Positions 1 to 7,550 of a DNA stretch of 64,000 nt are shown here, piece after piece. The translations under genes and the position numbers were made by a program. Under the pieces are notes generated by a model. The model was not told the DNA's origin, searched no databases, and saw nothing but the letters and a program-made list of their open reading frames with translations. Numbering within the stretch: position 1 is the stretch's first letter; every line of letters starts with the position of its first letter. The stretch is from contig JNJQ01000005.1 of the NCBI GenBank assembly GCA_000701725.1, forward strand, positions 1-64,000, in the 5' to 3' direction. The stretch is from Erysipelotrichaceae bacterium NK3D112. GTDB taxonomy: Bacteria > Bacillota_I > Bacilli_A > Erysipelotrichales > Erysipelotrichaceae.

Positions 1-1
1 C

Positions 2-226
2 GGATCTGCCCGGCTGCGTAAGACACTGTTCCAGATCATGAGCTGCCTGCTTCAGAATATGCCGGAGGATGATCCGGTGTATCAATTCATTGATAAGAAA
101 CGTTCCGAAGGTAAAGAGTATTACGTTTACATGACCGCTGGTGCGAACAAATTCCTTCGCATTTACTACGGCAAGGTCAAGGAATACATGCGTAATCTAC
201 AGGCTGAGCAATCCCAGGGCAAATGA
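2..226 (+). CDS. IS110-family transposase, C-terminal part (cut by window start)
   Basis: The open frame runs in from the window edge (GSARLRKTLFQIM...) and ends at a TGA. The start GSARLRKTL, followed by a helical stretch and GKEYYVYMTAGANKFLRIYYG, is the usual end of the Transposase_20 domain of IS110/IS116 recombinases: a G-x-x-x-LR helix, then a GK-x-x-x-V-x-x-A-x-K-like block. The catalytic RuvC-like part and the Ser region would lie upstream, outside the window, so it cannot be judged whether the element is intact. The ATG at 38 is internal and not a real start. Family assignment is by pattern only. Confidence 0.65.
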   Translation, partial: GSARLRKTLFQIMSCLLQNMPEDDPVYQFIDKKRSEGKEYYVYMTAGANKFLRIYYGKVKEYMRNLQAEQSQGK

Positions 227-250
227 ATGAATGTCCTACTTATTACCATC

Positions 251-271
251 AGGCCGTTAAATCGGTCTTTT
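251..271 (+). terminator. Intrinsic terminator after transposase tail
   Basis: GGCCG-TTAAAT-CGGTC forms a 5-bp stem with one G-U pair and is followed by TTTTC. It lies 25 bases after the transposase stop. The stem is short, so this is a modest call. Confidence 0.4.
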
Positions 272-534
272 CATCATGGCTCCTACCACATCACCGTCCT
301 TCCTGAAAGTTTCTGCTAATTTACTATTGACTTTTTATTAGCAGGCTTTCCATATAGCTCTTTCTGCTCATATTATATTTGTTTTTTACATTCATGCGAG
401 AAAGTTAACCAAAAAAGTCTGATTGCTCAGACTGTTGTTTTCATCTGAACTTCCGCCATGAGATCATTCAATTGTACGGGCAGGGCGGTCTCGTCATTTA
501 CCGCAAAATATAAAATTGAGAATCATGCAAAAGA

Positions 535-566
535 GAAGGAACATCGCAGCTCCTTCCCTTTTTTGG
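535..566 (+). terminator. Terminator-like hairpin
   Basis: GAAGGA (535-540) pairs with TCCTTC (551-556) across a 10-base loop and is followed by CCTTTTTT. It would stop plus-strand transcription before it enters the convergent EamA gene. Confidence 0.5.
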
Positions 567-631
567 ACTTTTTTTGTAAGAATCATTCGCTGAAGATACA
601 CATCTTGCAATGAGGAGGTGAAAAGATCTGT

Positions 632-1498
632 TCAATGATCAGACAATTCCGCGATCAGAGCCGAGGCGATGATTAACACCGCACCGCACAAAGCGGAAAG
701 GGTGAGCGATTCACCAAGGATCAGGGCTGACAGGAATAAAGCGGAAACCGGATCGATATATCCCATCACCGCAATAGTCTGCGCTTTCAGCCCTTCCATC
801 GCACTGAAATAAAGCATATAGGCGAGTCCTGTATGAACCAGGCATACCGTTACGAGCAAACCCCATTCCATCGCATTCAAAGCGAAGGAGGGAATGCCTT
901 TGCTCAAAAGGATATAGGGCACCAGTACCATTCCGGCGGAAAACAGCTGGATCATTGTTTTCTGATATGCGTCGGCTTTGGGCGCTTTCTTGTTGAAGAT
1001 GACCACGCCCGCATAAAGACATGCGGCCGCAAGGCCATAGAGGATTCCTTTCAGATCATTTTCTCCGGAGGTGCCGCCTGAGACCAGATACATGCCGATG
1101 ACTGCCGCAATCGCGCAGATCACTTTCTTCCATGTCAGTTTTTCATGAAAGATGATGGGTGAAAGCAAAATCATGATCATCGGCTGCATGTAATAACAAA
1201 GCGTCGCGATTCCAACGCTCGTATAACGGTATGCCTCAAACAGAAACATCCAGTTGAAACCGATGAAACATCCGGAAATCACAAAGGAGATCACCGCTTT
1301 TCTGCTCAAAGGGATATCCGTGCGCTTACGCAAAGAGGCGACCAGAAACAGAAAGAGCGCTCCCGCGATGCCTCTGATCATCGCAAGGGATGAAGAGGAA
1401 AGCGGAATATACCGGCGGAAGATGCCGATGGTTCCGAAAATGAGCATGGACGTACACATTTTCAGAAGGGATGAAAGATCATTTTTACTTTGGTTCAT
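632..1498 (-). CDS. EamA/DMT-family transporter
   Basis: This is a 288-residue membrane protein with ten hydrophobic segments arranged as two repeats, the pattern of drug/metabolite (EamA) exporters. Recognisable blocks are TIGIFRRYIPLSSSSLAMIRG at the N-terminus and GLAYMLYFSAMEGLKAQTIA, then GYIDPVSALFLSALILGE, near the C-terminus. The substrate cannot be read from sequence. The start at 1498 is chosen over 1510 because GAGG lies seven bases before it, while the upper ATG has no ribosome site. It follows the flavoprotein gene by about 60 bases on the same strand, so the two probably form an operon. Confidence 0.8.
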   Translation of the reverse strand: MNQSKNDLSSLLKMCTSMLIFGTIGIFRRYIPLSSSSLAMIRGIAGALFLFLVASLRKRTDIPLSRKAVISFVISGCFIGFNWMFLFEAYRYTSVGIATLCYYMQPMIMILLSPIIFHEKLTWKKVICAIAAVIGMYLVSGGTSGENDLKGILYGLAAACLYAGVVIFNKKAPKADAYQKTMIQLFSAGMVLVPYILLSKGIPSFALNAMEWGLLVTVCLVHTGLAYMLYFSAMEGLKAQTIAVMGYIDPVSALFLSALILGESLTLSALCGAVLIIASALIAELSDH

Positions 1499-1557
1499 TT
1501 CCGGCCTCATTTCTGAAATACGGATTCCAGACTGGATCAGGCTGGAGATGACAGTGT

Positions 1558-2919
1558 TTATTCTTTGTTTTGTCTGGCTTTTTCAATGATCTGCTTATAA
1601 GGCATGACCATTCCCTCTGTCATTTTACCGCCGATTTTCTGATTGAGCTTTTTATTGCTCATCATGGCGCCGACCGCATACATGCCGAGCATCATTCCCA
1701 TCTTCTTCTGCGGGAAGTCATAGAAGCCGTGTTTCTTGTAGAAACGGTGATCCTCTTTCATGAGTCCCTGCATCTGCCAGATCAGATCGCGGAAGATCTT
1801 AAGACCGCCAACACCGTAGAAATTGCGCGGTTCATTGTATTGATGCGATACCGCATAGCCGATCACTTCCGCCAGTCTTCTGATCTCACTGTCCGGATCA
1901 GTCTGATCCGAAGCGATACCGGCATGGAAGTTGCCGCCGGCTTCAGAGCGCGCCTCCATGACCATTGCCATATTCGGTTCATTGTGAAGATTGCCGCTGA
2001 CCAGATAGCCGATCGGCTTGCCCATGGTCACGGTGCGGTGGCCGTTGCAGAACTGGCGGTCATCATACATCTTGAACAGGGAACCCATGGAATGATCTTT
2101 GATGGTATAGGCATAAACGATTGCATCGGCGCTCTGGATATTCTTCCTTAAGAATTCATCAAAGCCGTCCGTGTAGACGCATTTGCCGCTGCTTGCGCAA
2201 TGGAAACAGCCCAGACATCCGCCCCTGAACGGGAAATCACGCAGATTGACAACAGAGCTGTTCATCGGCAGATATGCGCGGAAGGCTTCGATCATCTTTG
2301 CGAGACGGGAATTCTCCTCATAGTCAGCGACGATCACGGTGCTGCCGATGAGCGGATGCTCAGAAGGTTTGGGCAGATGGATTTCCGGTTTATCACTCAC
2401 TTCCGGCACATAGCCAAACGGATAGCGCGCAGGCTCATGATGGCCGTGATCCATGCAGTAAAGCACATAGGCGAAGAAATCGCGTGCCTCCTTCTGACCG
2501 GATTTTTTCAGAAGGTCATCCATATCCGCACTGAGTCCGCGGATATACTTCATGCCAAGATCATCGCAGCTGTCTTCGATGAACTGATGGGCGCTGACAT
2601 CATAAAAGTGCTTGGAGGTTGTGATCTGGGTGGCATACGTTCCTTTCACATTCACATGGTTCTCTTTCATCAGTTCAATGAAGCGGTGCAGCTGGGAAGG
2701 AACCAGGAAGGTATAGACCGGATAGGCAAACAGAATGAGGTCAGCCTGTTCCAGCACCTGGGCACATTGCGAAAAATCCTTCTCATAAAGGCGGATTTTC
2801 GCACCGGGATCAAGATATTGAAAAGAATGATCCGGAAAGAGGGCCTCCAGATAAAGCACGGTCTGCAGGGTGATACTGTTCAGACCGGAAGGGGATCCGT
2901 TGAGTACTGTGATTTTCAT
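1558..2919 (-). CDS. Two-domain NAD(P)H/flavin oxidoreductase (flavodoxin-fold, iron-sulfur flavoprotein-like)
   Basis: This is a 453-residue cytoplasmic protein. The N-terminal 180 residues are an NADPH-dependent FMN reductase fold starting MKITVLNGSPSG, the usual phosphate loop of FMN binding. A second flavodoxin-like domain begins near residue 190 (STVIVADYEENSRLA). It contains GGCLGCFHCASSGKCVY, a C-x2-C-x2-C-x5-C cluster in the position where iron-sulfur flavoproteins hold a cluster or disulfide. The tail of about 100 residues is helical and ends in basic residues. Two flavodoxin domains in one chain are less usual than one. The electron donor and acceptor are unknown. It lies upstream of the EamA gene on the same strand. 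Confidence 0.75.
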   Translation of the reverse strand: MKITVLNGSPSGLNSITLQTVLYLEALFPDHSFQYLDPGAKIRLYEKDFSQCAQVLEQADLILFAYPVYTFLVPSQLHRFIELMKENHVNVKGTYATQITTSKHFYDVSAHQFIEDSCDDLGMKYIRGLSADMDDLLKKSGQKEARDFFAYVLYCMDHGHHEPARYPFGYVPEVSDKPEIHLPKPSEHPLIGSTVIVADYEENSRLAKMIEAFRAYLPMNSSVVNLRDFPFRGGCLGCFHCASSGKCVYTDGFDEFLRKNIQSADAIVYAYTIKDHSMGSLFKMYDDRQFCNGHRTVTMGKPIGYLVSGNLHNEPNMAMVMEARSEAGGNFHAGIASDQTDPDSEIRRLAEVIGYAVSHQYNEPRNFYGVGGLKIFRDLIWQMQGLMKEDHRFYKKHGFYDFPQKKMGMMLGMYAVGAMMSNKKLNQKIGGKMTEGMVMPYKQIIEKARQNKE

Positions 2920-3091
2920 TAGTATTGTCTCCGTATTGTCCGAAAGCGTTGTTCCTCAACAGATTATACCGTGCGGGCAGCGGAATTTTGAATGAACACA
3001 GCCAAAAAAGAGTCCGGTTTCATAAAAAACATTAAAAATTGTTAAAAAAAGATGAAACCAATCCGGAAACCGCATCGTTTATATAGGTGAA

Positions 3092-3110
3092 GAACATAAG
3101 AAAGATGTTC
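3092..3110. promoter_or_regulatory. Inverted repeat before orphan winged-helix gene
   Basis: GAACAT (3092-3097) and ATGTTC (3105-3110) form a perfect 6-bp inverted repeat with a 7-base spacer, 30 bases before the start codon. Its place in the 5' region fits an operator, possibly for autoregulation, but this is inference. Confidence 0.35.
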
Positions 3111-3139
3111 GTGATCAAGAAAAAGAAAGGGAGGAAAAC

Positions 3140-3427
3140 ATGACAATTTTACTGCATGAAACCAACTGCCTGGCGGAAACACCCAAAGGCACAATTCATC
3201 TGACTCCGAAAGAATACGACATCCTGGATTACTTAATGAAAAACAGTGAGAAGTGTGTTTCTCCGGAGGAACTCTATTCCGAAGTCTGGAGCGCTCATCC
3301 GTTCAACTGCCGTCCGGTGGTTGCGGTGCATATCTGCCATCTCAGGGAGAAGATCGAAATCGATCCTTCCAGACCTGAATATGTGAAGGGAGTATGGGGC
3401 AAAGGCTACCGTTATTCCGCAAAGTAA
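3140..3427 (+). CDS. Orphan OmpR/PhoB-type winged-helix DNA-binding protein
   Basis: This 95-residue protein is almost entirely a Trans_reg_C winged-helix domain. It has the opening LTPKEYDILDYLMKNSEKCVS, the helix VVAVHICHLREKIEID and the closing wing YVKGVWGKGYRYS. All are standard for response-regulator output domains (compare RxVxVHIxxLRxKI...IxTVxGxGYxF). There is no receiver domain and no open frame upstream that could supply one, and no histidine kinase is nearby. GGGAGG lies eight bases before the ATG. It is followed by its own terminator, so it is a single-gene unit. It may be a stand-alone regulator or the domesticated end of a two-component regulator. Confidence 0.8.
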   Translation: MTILLHETNCLAETPKGTIHLTPKEYDILDYLMKNSEKCVSPEELYSEVWSAHPFNCRPVVAVHICHLREKIEIDPSRPEYVKGVWGKGYRYSAK

Positions 3428-3449
3428 TATTCTGTACGTTCCATGAATG

Positions 3450-3478
3450 AACGCCGGTCTGGCAGCCGGCGTTTTACT
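3450..3478 (+). terminator. Intrinsic terminator
   Basis: AACGCCGG (3450-3457) pairs with CCGGCGTT (3466-3473) around an 8-base loop and is followed by TTTTA. It closes the winged-helix gene. Confidence 0.8.
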
Positions 3479-3557
3479 ATGCGCGGATACAGTGAGCAAA
3501 TCGCTCTTTGAGTCAGGACTGTTCCTTTACAATGAAAACAGATAGACGGAGGACATC

Positions 3558-4634
3558 ATGTCACAATTGAAATATATTTTCTGCCACGGCCTGTCCGGCT
3601 GGGGTGAATATGACAGCCAGTATCAGAAGATGCCCTACTGGGGAATGCGCAATGGCGATCTGCTGGAAAAACTCAGAGCAGAAGGTTATGAATGCCATGG
3701 CGCCACCGTTTCTCCGACCGGCAGTGCCTGGGACAGAGCGTGTGAACTCTATGCGCAATTGGCGGGTGCCCGGACGGATTACGGACATGCCCACAGTCTG
3801 AAATACAATCATGAACGCTATGGACCTGATTTTACGGGAAGACCTCTGATTTCATCCTTTGACGATGATACACGGATTGTTCTGCTGGGACATTCGTTCG
3901 GTGGCGCAACAGTGCGTCTGCTGTCACTATTAATGGCGGATGGGGATGAAGCGGAAAGAGACGCGACTCATCCCAAAGATCTGTCTGATCTGTTCAAAGG
4001 CGGAATGGAACAGAGAATCTTCGCAATTGTCACCCTGGCCGCCCCGACCAATGGTACAACCTCTTATGATCTGTATCAGGATTCTTCTTTTGATGTGTCT
4101 GCCGTGAAGATTCCTGCGAAATACCGTCTGCTGGCGAAGATGATGTCAATGGGAACGAGTATGAAAAGGGATGGCAGACATCCGGACGATTATGCCAATT
4201 ATGATATGCGCATTGACAATGCGCTTGCTTTGAATCAGAAGATCCGCACTTTGCCTGACACATATTATTTTTCAGCCGCCTGCACAAGTACGGTATGGAA
4301 TGAGGACGGCACGGCAAAACCGGATGAGACAATCACCGAAAGTCTCTACACCCGCTCCTCCATTCTCATGGGTAGATACAAAGGAAAAACAGCCAATGGC
4401 TTTGTGATTGAAGAATCATGGCGTGAGAATGACGGACTGGTCAATACCGTTTCCGCAAGAGCTCCTCTTGGTGCGCCGCAGAAACAATTTGACAAAGATC
4501 ATATTGAAAAAGGTGTGTGGAATATCCTGCCGGATTATCCATACGATCATATGAGCTTTCAGGGAGGCCTGATCATCCGGCATGATCCTCTTGCGTTCTA
4601 TGAGGAGCTGCTTGGGATCATTAATCAGCTTTGA
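3558..4634 (+). CDS. Lipase / alpha-beta hydrolase of the staphylococcal-Geobacillus lipase type
   Basis: This 358-residue alpha/beta hydrolase has the nucleophile elbow GHSFGG, with Ser at about residue 113. The flanking pattern fits family I.5/I.6 lipases: FCHGLSGWG at the N-terminus as the oxyanion strand, HPKDLSDLFKGG and TLAAPTNGT after the elbow, and late blocks ENDGLVNTVSA and DHMSFQG. The Asp of DGLVN and the His of DHMSF would complete the triad. These lipases are normally secreted, but no signal peptide or pro-region is visible here, so the enzyme appears cytoplasmic. Substrate chain length is not readable. Spacing suggests a single-gene unit. Confidence 0.8.
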   Translation: MSQLKYIFCHGLSGWGEYDSQYQKMPYWGMRNGDLLEKLRAEGYECHGATVSPTGSAWDRACELYAQLAGARTDYGHAHSLKYNHERYGPDFTGRPLISSFDDDTRIVLLGHSFGGATVRLLSLLMADGDEAERDATHPKDLSDLFKGGMEQRIFAIVTLAAPTNGTTSYDLYQDSSFDVSAVKIPAKYRLLAKMMSMGTSMKRDGRHPDDYANYDMRIDNALALNQKIRTLPDTYYFSAACTSTVWNEDGTAKPDETITESLYTRSSILMGRYKGKTANGFVIEESWRENDGLVNTVSARAPLGAPQKQFDKDHIEKGVWNILPDYPYDHMSFQGGLIIRHDPLAFYEELLGIINQL

Positions 4635-4700
4635 ATCACTGATCGCCGGGCAAAAACCGGCTGATCGGTATTGAAATGAAATCGTTCAGAAAGGATTGTC

Positions 4701-4826
4701 ATGAGCGAATTCGGTTCAAAACTGAGAGAACTCCGTAAGAAAAACAGCAAAACACTGACCGGATATCTGACTGCCTGTTTTGGGGGCAGTCTTTTGGTTT
4801 GTATGTTTAAGATTGTCCATAGCTGA
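4701..4826 (+). pseudogene. Truncated start of an XRE-type HTH regulator, ended by a terminator
   Basis: A good ribosome site (AAAGGA) precedes MSEFGSKLRELRKKN, the usual first helix of a Cro/C1-type regulator. After about 15 residues the likeness stops, and the frame ends after 41 codons without the recognition helix. A strong terminator sits inside the frame. This reads as a regulator gene whose body was deleted, leaving the start signals fused to other sequence. The 200 bases that follow hold no clear gene. Confidence 0.5.
4769..4800 (+). terminator. Intrinsic terminator inside the HTH remnant
   Basis: GACTGCC (4769-4775) pairs with GGCAGTC (4785-4791) and is followed by TTTTGGTTT. It probably ends the lipase transcript or the dead regulator transcript. 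Confidence 0.75.
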
Positions 4827-5031
4827 GTTGTCCGCCAGGCAGAGATCGTGTAAATTGAAACTATACAGAAACCATCGTCTGATATCCGGGGAAGCCATTG
4901 CCATAGCAATTCCTTTTGAAAGTATCATGGAATATTAATTGGTATTTGGTTCTGCTCCTTTACGATAGAAGTATATTGCACATATAACCGGCGAATCAGA
5001 ACATACAGGCTTTAAACGGAGGTGAATGATC

Positions 5032-6498
5032 ATGAGTGAAACAGCTGTCAAAAAGAAACATCCCGTACGCAATACATTGCTGGTGATTCTTGCGGTCATT
5101 CTGACTGTCTTCGCCATCAGCAGAGCCTCCACGGTAAATAACCGGAAATACATGGGCCATGGATTTGACTATATGCACGGATATTCCTCAACTGATTTCA
5201 CGGGCTATCATGTCTATGATTCTGAAAAGCTGTACAAGCTTGATCACAAGGCATCCCTGAGTATTGAGAATGAAGAGGATATGCCGGTGCTGGATGGGGC
5301 GGAAGCGTGTTATCCGGTATACAGCGCGCTGGCTCTGGCAACATACAAAAACATTGATCAGATTGAAAAAGATCTGCATGATCAGGCGGAGGAACTGTTT
5401 GAAAGCCGTGATTTCAAGGATGAGGATTACGAGCTCATGGATGTGTATTACAAAAACGGCAGATATGTGACATTCACCAATACCCAGGAAGCTTATTTCA
5501 GACTGATTGAACGGAAGGTGGATATGGTGTTCGCTGCCAGACCGTCTCTGAAACAGAAACAGTATGCGACTGAAATGAATGAGCAGATCCTGACAACCCA
5601 GATCGGTAAAGAGGCCTTTGTCTTCTTCACCCAGGCTGATAATCCGGTTGATAATCTGACAAGCGATCAGATCCGCGCCATATATCACGGGGATATCACC
5701 AACTGGAAGGATGTCGGCGGAAAGAGACAGAAGATCGTCGCCTTCCAGAGACCGGAAAACTCCGGATCGCAGGTGATGATGAATTATTTCATGGGCGATG
5801 TGGAGATGGCTGATCCGAAGAAGGTTGAAATCGTCAATATCGGCCCGATGGGCGGTGTCGTGGAACAGGTTGCGCAATACAATGATGAAGCAGGTGCCCT
5901 CGGTTACACTTTCAAATATTTCCTGACCGGTCTGAACCAGGAGGAAAATGTGAAGATCCTTTCCGTTGACGGGGTTTATCCGAGTACAGAGAATATTGAA
6001 AACGGAACCTATCCGGCAATCGCCTCACTGGTATGCTCGACACTGGCATCCAATGAAAAGCAGTCAGTGAAAGACATGATGAATTTCATTCTTTCCGATG
6101 ACGGCCAGGAAATCATCAAAGAGACCGGATATGCGCCGCTTTCCGACCGCAATGTCACGCCGGTTGCGGAAAATGAGCTTACCCTTGAAGCGGCACAGTT
6201 TGTGATGGAAGGGGATGAAAGTATCTCTTTGACCATCTATGGAAATCTTGAAGACCAGATGCCGTCGCTGTTTGAACTGAAAACAGGGGATATGACAATC
6301 AAGGGCATGGTCAGTCAGCTGTACCATGATGCCGAGCCTCAGCCTGACTGTTACTATATCTTTTCCCTTGATGGAGACTATGAACAGGATTTCCGGTATG
6401 ACCGTGAATCAAAGTCGGTTGTTTTTGACGAAGAACTGTATAATCCGAAAGAATATCCGCTGCCCTCAGAAGGCGCCGTGTTCCGTCCGGTTCCATAA
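5032..6498 (+). CDS. PstS-like, membrane-anchored phosphate-type substrate-binding protein
   Basis: This 488-residue protein has a single N-terminal membrane segment (NTLLVILAVILTVFAI, about residues 13-28) and no lipobox cysteine, so it is held at the outer face by a signal anchor. The body is a type 2 periplasmic-binding fold of the PstS kind. Diagnostic blocks are the LTSDQIRAIYHGDITNWKDVGG region and QRPENSGSQ, the loop that binds the oxyanion in PstS. No PstC/A/B or PhoU gene is near, so it may sense or scavenge rather than feed a local transporter. The ATG at 5032 is preferred to 5026 because GGAGG at 5018-5022 gives a spacing of nine rather than three bases. Confidence 0.75.
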   Translation: MSETAVKKKHPVRNTLLVILAVILTVFAISRASTVNNRKYMGHGFDYMHGYSSTDFTGYHVYDSEKLYKLDHKASLSIENEEDMPVLDGAEACYPVYSALALATYKNIDQIEKDLHDQAEELFESRDFKDEDYELMDVYYKNGRYVTFTNTQEAYFRLIERKVDMVFAARPSLKQKQYATEMNEQILTTQIGKEAFVFFTQADNPVDNLTSDQIRAIYHGDITNWKDVGGKRQKIVAFQRPENSGSQVMMNYFMGDVEMADPKKVEIVNIGPMGGVVEQVAQYNDEAGALGYTFKYFLTGLNQEENVKILSVDGVYPSTENIENGTYPAIASLVCSTLASNEKQSVKDMMNFILSDDGQEIIKETGYAPLSDRNVTPVAENELTLEAAQFVMEGDESISLTIYGNLEDQMPSLFELKTGDMTIKGMVSQLYHDAEPQPDCYYIFSLDGDYEQDFRYDRESKSVVFDEELYNPKEYPLPSEGAVFRPVP

Positions 6499-6509
6499 AT
6501 GAATCAAGA

Positions 6510-6540
6510 AAAAAGGGAAGCTCAGTGAGCTTCCTTTCAT
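6510..6540. terminator. Bidirectional terminator between convergent genes
   Basis: GGAAGCTC-AGT-GAGCTTCC (6516-6534) is a perfect 8-bp stem. It has an A-tract before it, giving T6 on the minus strand, and TTTCATT after it. It can serve both the PstS-like gene and the DUF4298 gene. Confidence 0.85.
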
Positions 6541-6830
6541 TCATCCTCATCCATGATCCGGATCGCGTTCTGAAGTCTGTCTGTCTCTTCGAGAAGATCG
6601 AAGAGCGTGTCCTGGGAAAGAACACCGCGTTTGAGGTCTTTGGGGATCTTTCCTTTTTCATCCGCCTCATAATCCTCACGCCATGCGCCGTCCATGTAAT
6701 ATGTGTTGAGTTCATCGATCTCATCTTCCAGATCCGCGAAGTTCTGCAATGCGTCCTGGCATTGTCTGACCGCATTCTGCACACGGTCCATGATTTCTTC
6801 CATTTTTCTGATGCGTTCAATCTGTTCCAT
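6537..6830 (-). CDS. DUF4298 family protein
   Basis: This is a 97-residue, strongly acidic and mostly helical protein. It has the DUF4298 pattern: an N-terminal coiled coil (RIRKMEEIMDRVQNAV), then LNTYYMDGAWREDYEADEKGKIPKDL and the end VLSQDTLFDLLE. The family is common in Bacillota and of unknown function. No signal peptide or membrane segment is present. AAGGA lies upstream of the ATG. The neighbouring 113-residue gene is on the same strand but has its own terminator. Confidence 0.75.
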   Translation of the reverse strand: MEQIERIRKMEEIMDRVQNAVRQCQDALQNFADLEDEIDELNTYYMDGAWREDYEADEKGKIPKDLKRGVLSQDTLFDLLEETDRLQNAIRIMDEDE

Positions 6831-6892
6831 ATCTGCTGTCCTTCTTGTGATTCTGTTTTAATCATAGTTAGGAACAGAAGGAAAGAAAAGAA

Positions 6893-6916
6893 AAACCTGC
6901 ACATCGGCAGGTTTGC
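6893..6916 (-). terminator. Intrinsic terminator
   Basis: On the minus strand AAACCTGC (from 6914-6907) and GCAGGTTT form a perfect 8-bp stem followed by TTCTTTTC. It closes the 113-residue gene. Confidence 0.8.
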
Positions 6917-6927
6917 GTTATAACCGC

Positions 6928-7269
6928 TCAGGCAAGACAATACCAGTCGGTGCTGCCTTTGTGAGTGAGGGAATACGGGTTGATCATTTCAGCCTTGAAG
7001 ACATTGCCTTTGATTTTGCGGATTGCGAATTCCGCACCGGCAATCGATAACGTCAAAGCTTCTTCCAGCGGTACGTTGACGCAGATGTCTGCCGGGATCA
7101 TATGCTCATGTTTGTCAATCAGGCAGAATCTGCCGTTGTTCTGGGCGAGTCTGACCTCATCACCGGCTTTGAACCGTTTCATATTTCCTTCCGCAGCCAG
7201 AGTGACCCGCTGTCCTTCTTCTTCAAACAGACGCGTGACTGTCTCTCTGATGTATTCTGTATTTGCCAT
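6928..7269 (-). CDS. Conserved-looking small cytoplasmic protein, unknown function
   Basis: This 113-residue protein was not recognised. A strong AAAGGAGG site precedes the ATG and a clean terminator follows, so it is a real gene. The N-terminal 20 residues are helical (ETVTRLFEEEGQ). The middle is beta-rich with alternating hydrophobics (VRLAQNNGRFCLIDKHEHMI). The end carries FAIRKIKGNVFKAE and an aromatic tail. There is no membrane segment and no metal-binding cluster. It is monocistronic. Confidence 0.6.
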   Translation of the reverse strand: MANTEYIRETVTRLFEEEGQRVTLAAEGNMKRFKAGDEVRLAQNNGRFCLIDKHEHMIPADICVNVPLEEALTLSIAGAEFAIRKIKGNVFKAEMINPYSLTHKGSTDWYCLA

Positions 7270-7346
7270 ATTTGCGTACCTCCTTTGTGTACGCAGACAG
7301 TTATAAATGTTAAATGAAACAAAATCAATGAATTTTCACAAAGAAA

Positions 7347-7377
7347 ATGAAAATTTTCATAATTGTAAACGGATACA
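7347..7377 (+). promoter_or_regulatory. CcpA cre box next to a 14-bp palindrome
   Basis: TTGTAAACGGATACA (7363-7377) matches the catabolite-responsive element consensus WTGNAANCGNWNNCW at every fixed position. Immediately before it, ATGAAAATTTTCAT (7347-7360) is a perfect palindrome that may be a second operator. Both lie 170-200 bases upstream of the alpha-glucosidase start. Confidence 0.6.
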
Positions 7378-7550
7378 CCTGTAAGCGTTCTCAGAAGGAA
7401 CGTCTGAAAAACGGCAGATCTGAAACACTGTTATCATTGAAAAAATACGGCAGATCAGGCCGGAATCCGCTGTGAATCATTCAGTTGTCTCCGTATGGAA
7501 TCCTGTTTTTCTGTTAAGATGGATTTTGAAGAACCAAGAGGTGAAAAATC

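Larger units (their letters stand above)
227..631. other. Gene-free stretch with three hairpins after the IS110 end
   Basis: No convincing gene is visible here. The stretch holds a terminator at about 251-271 and an inverted repeat GAAAG-TGCTAAT (305-320) with ATTAGCA-CTTTC (337-350). A TTGACT (327-332) with CATATA (351-356, spacer 18) could be a weak promoter. A hairpin AGTCTG-ATTGCT-CAGACT (416-433) is followed by T-rich sequence, and another terminator lies at 535-566. IS110-type elements carry non-coding RNA in an end region, so part of this may belong to the element, but its right end cannot be set from one copy. Confidence 0.4.

Noticed and set aside
4801-4938. A plus-strand frame ending IAIPFESIMEY after the HTH remnant
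   Set aside because: It has no start codon with ribosome site and no recognisable domain. At most it could be further debris of the lost regulator.
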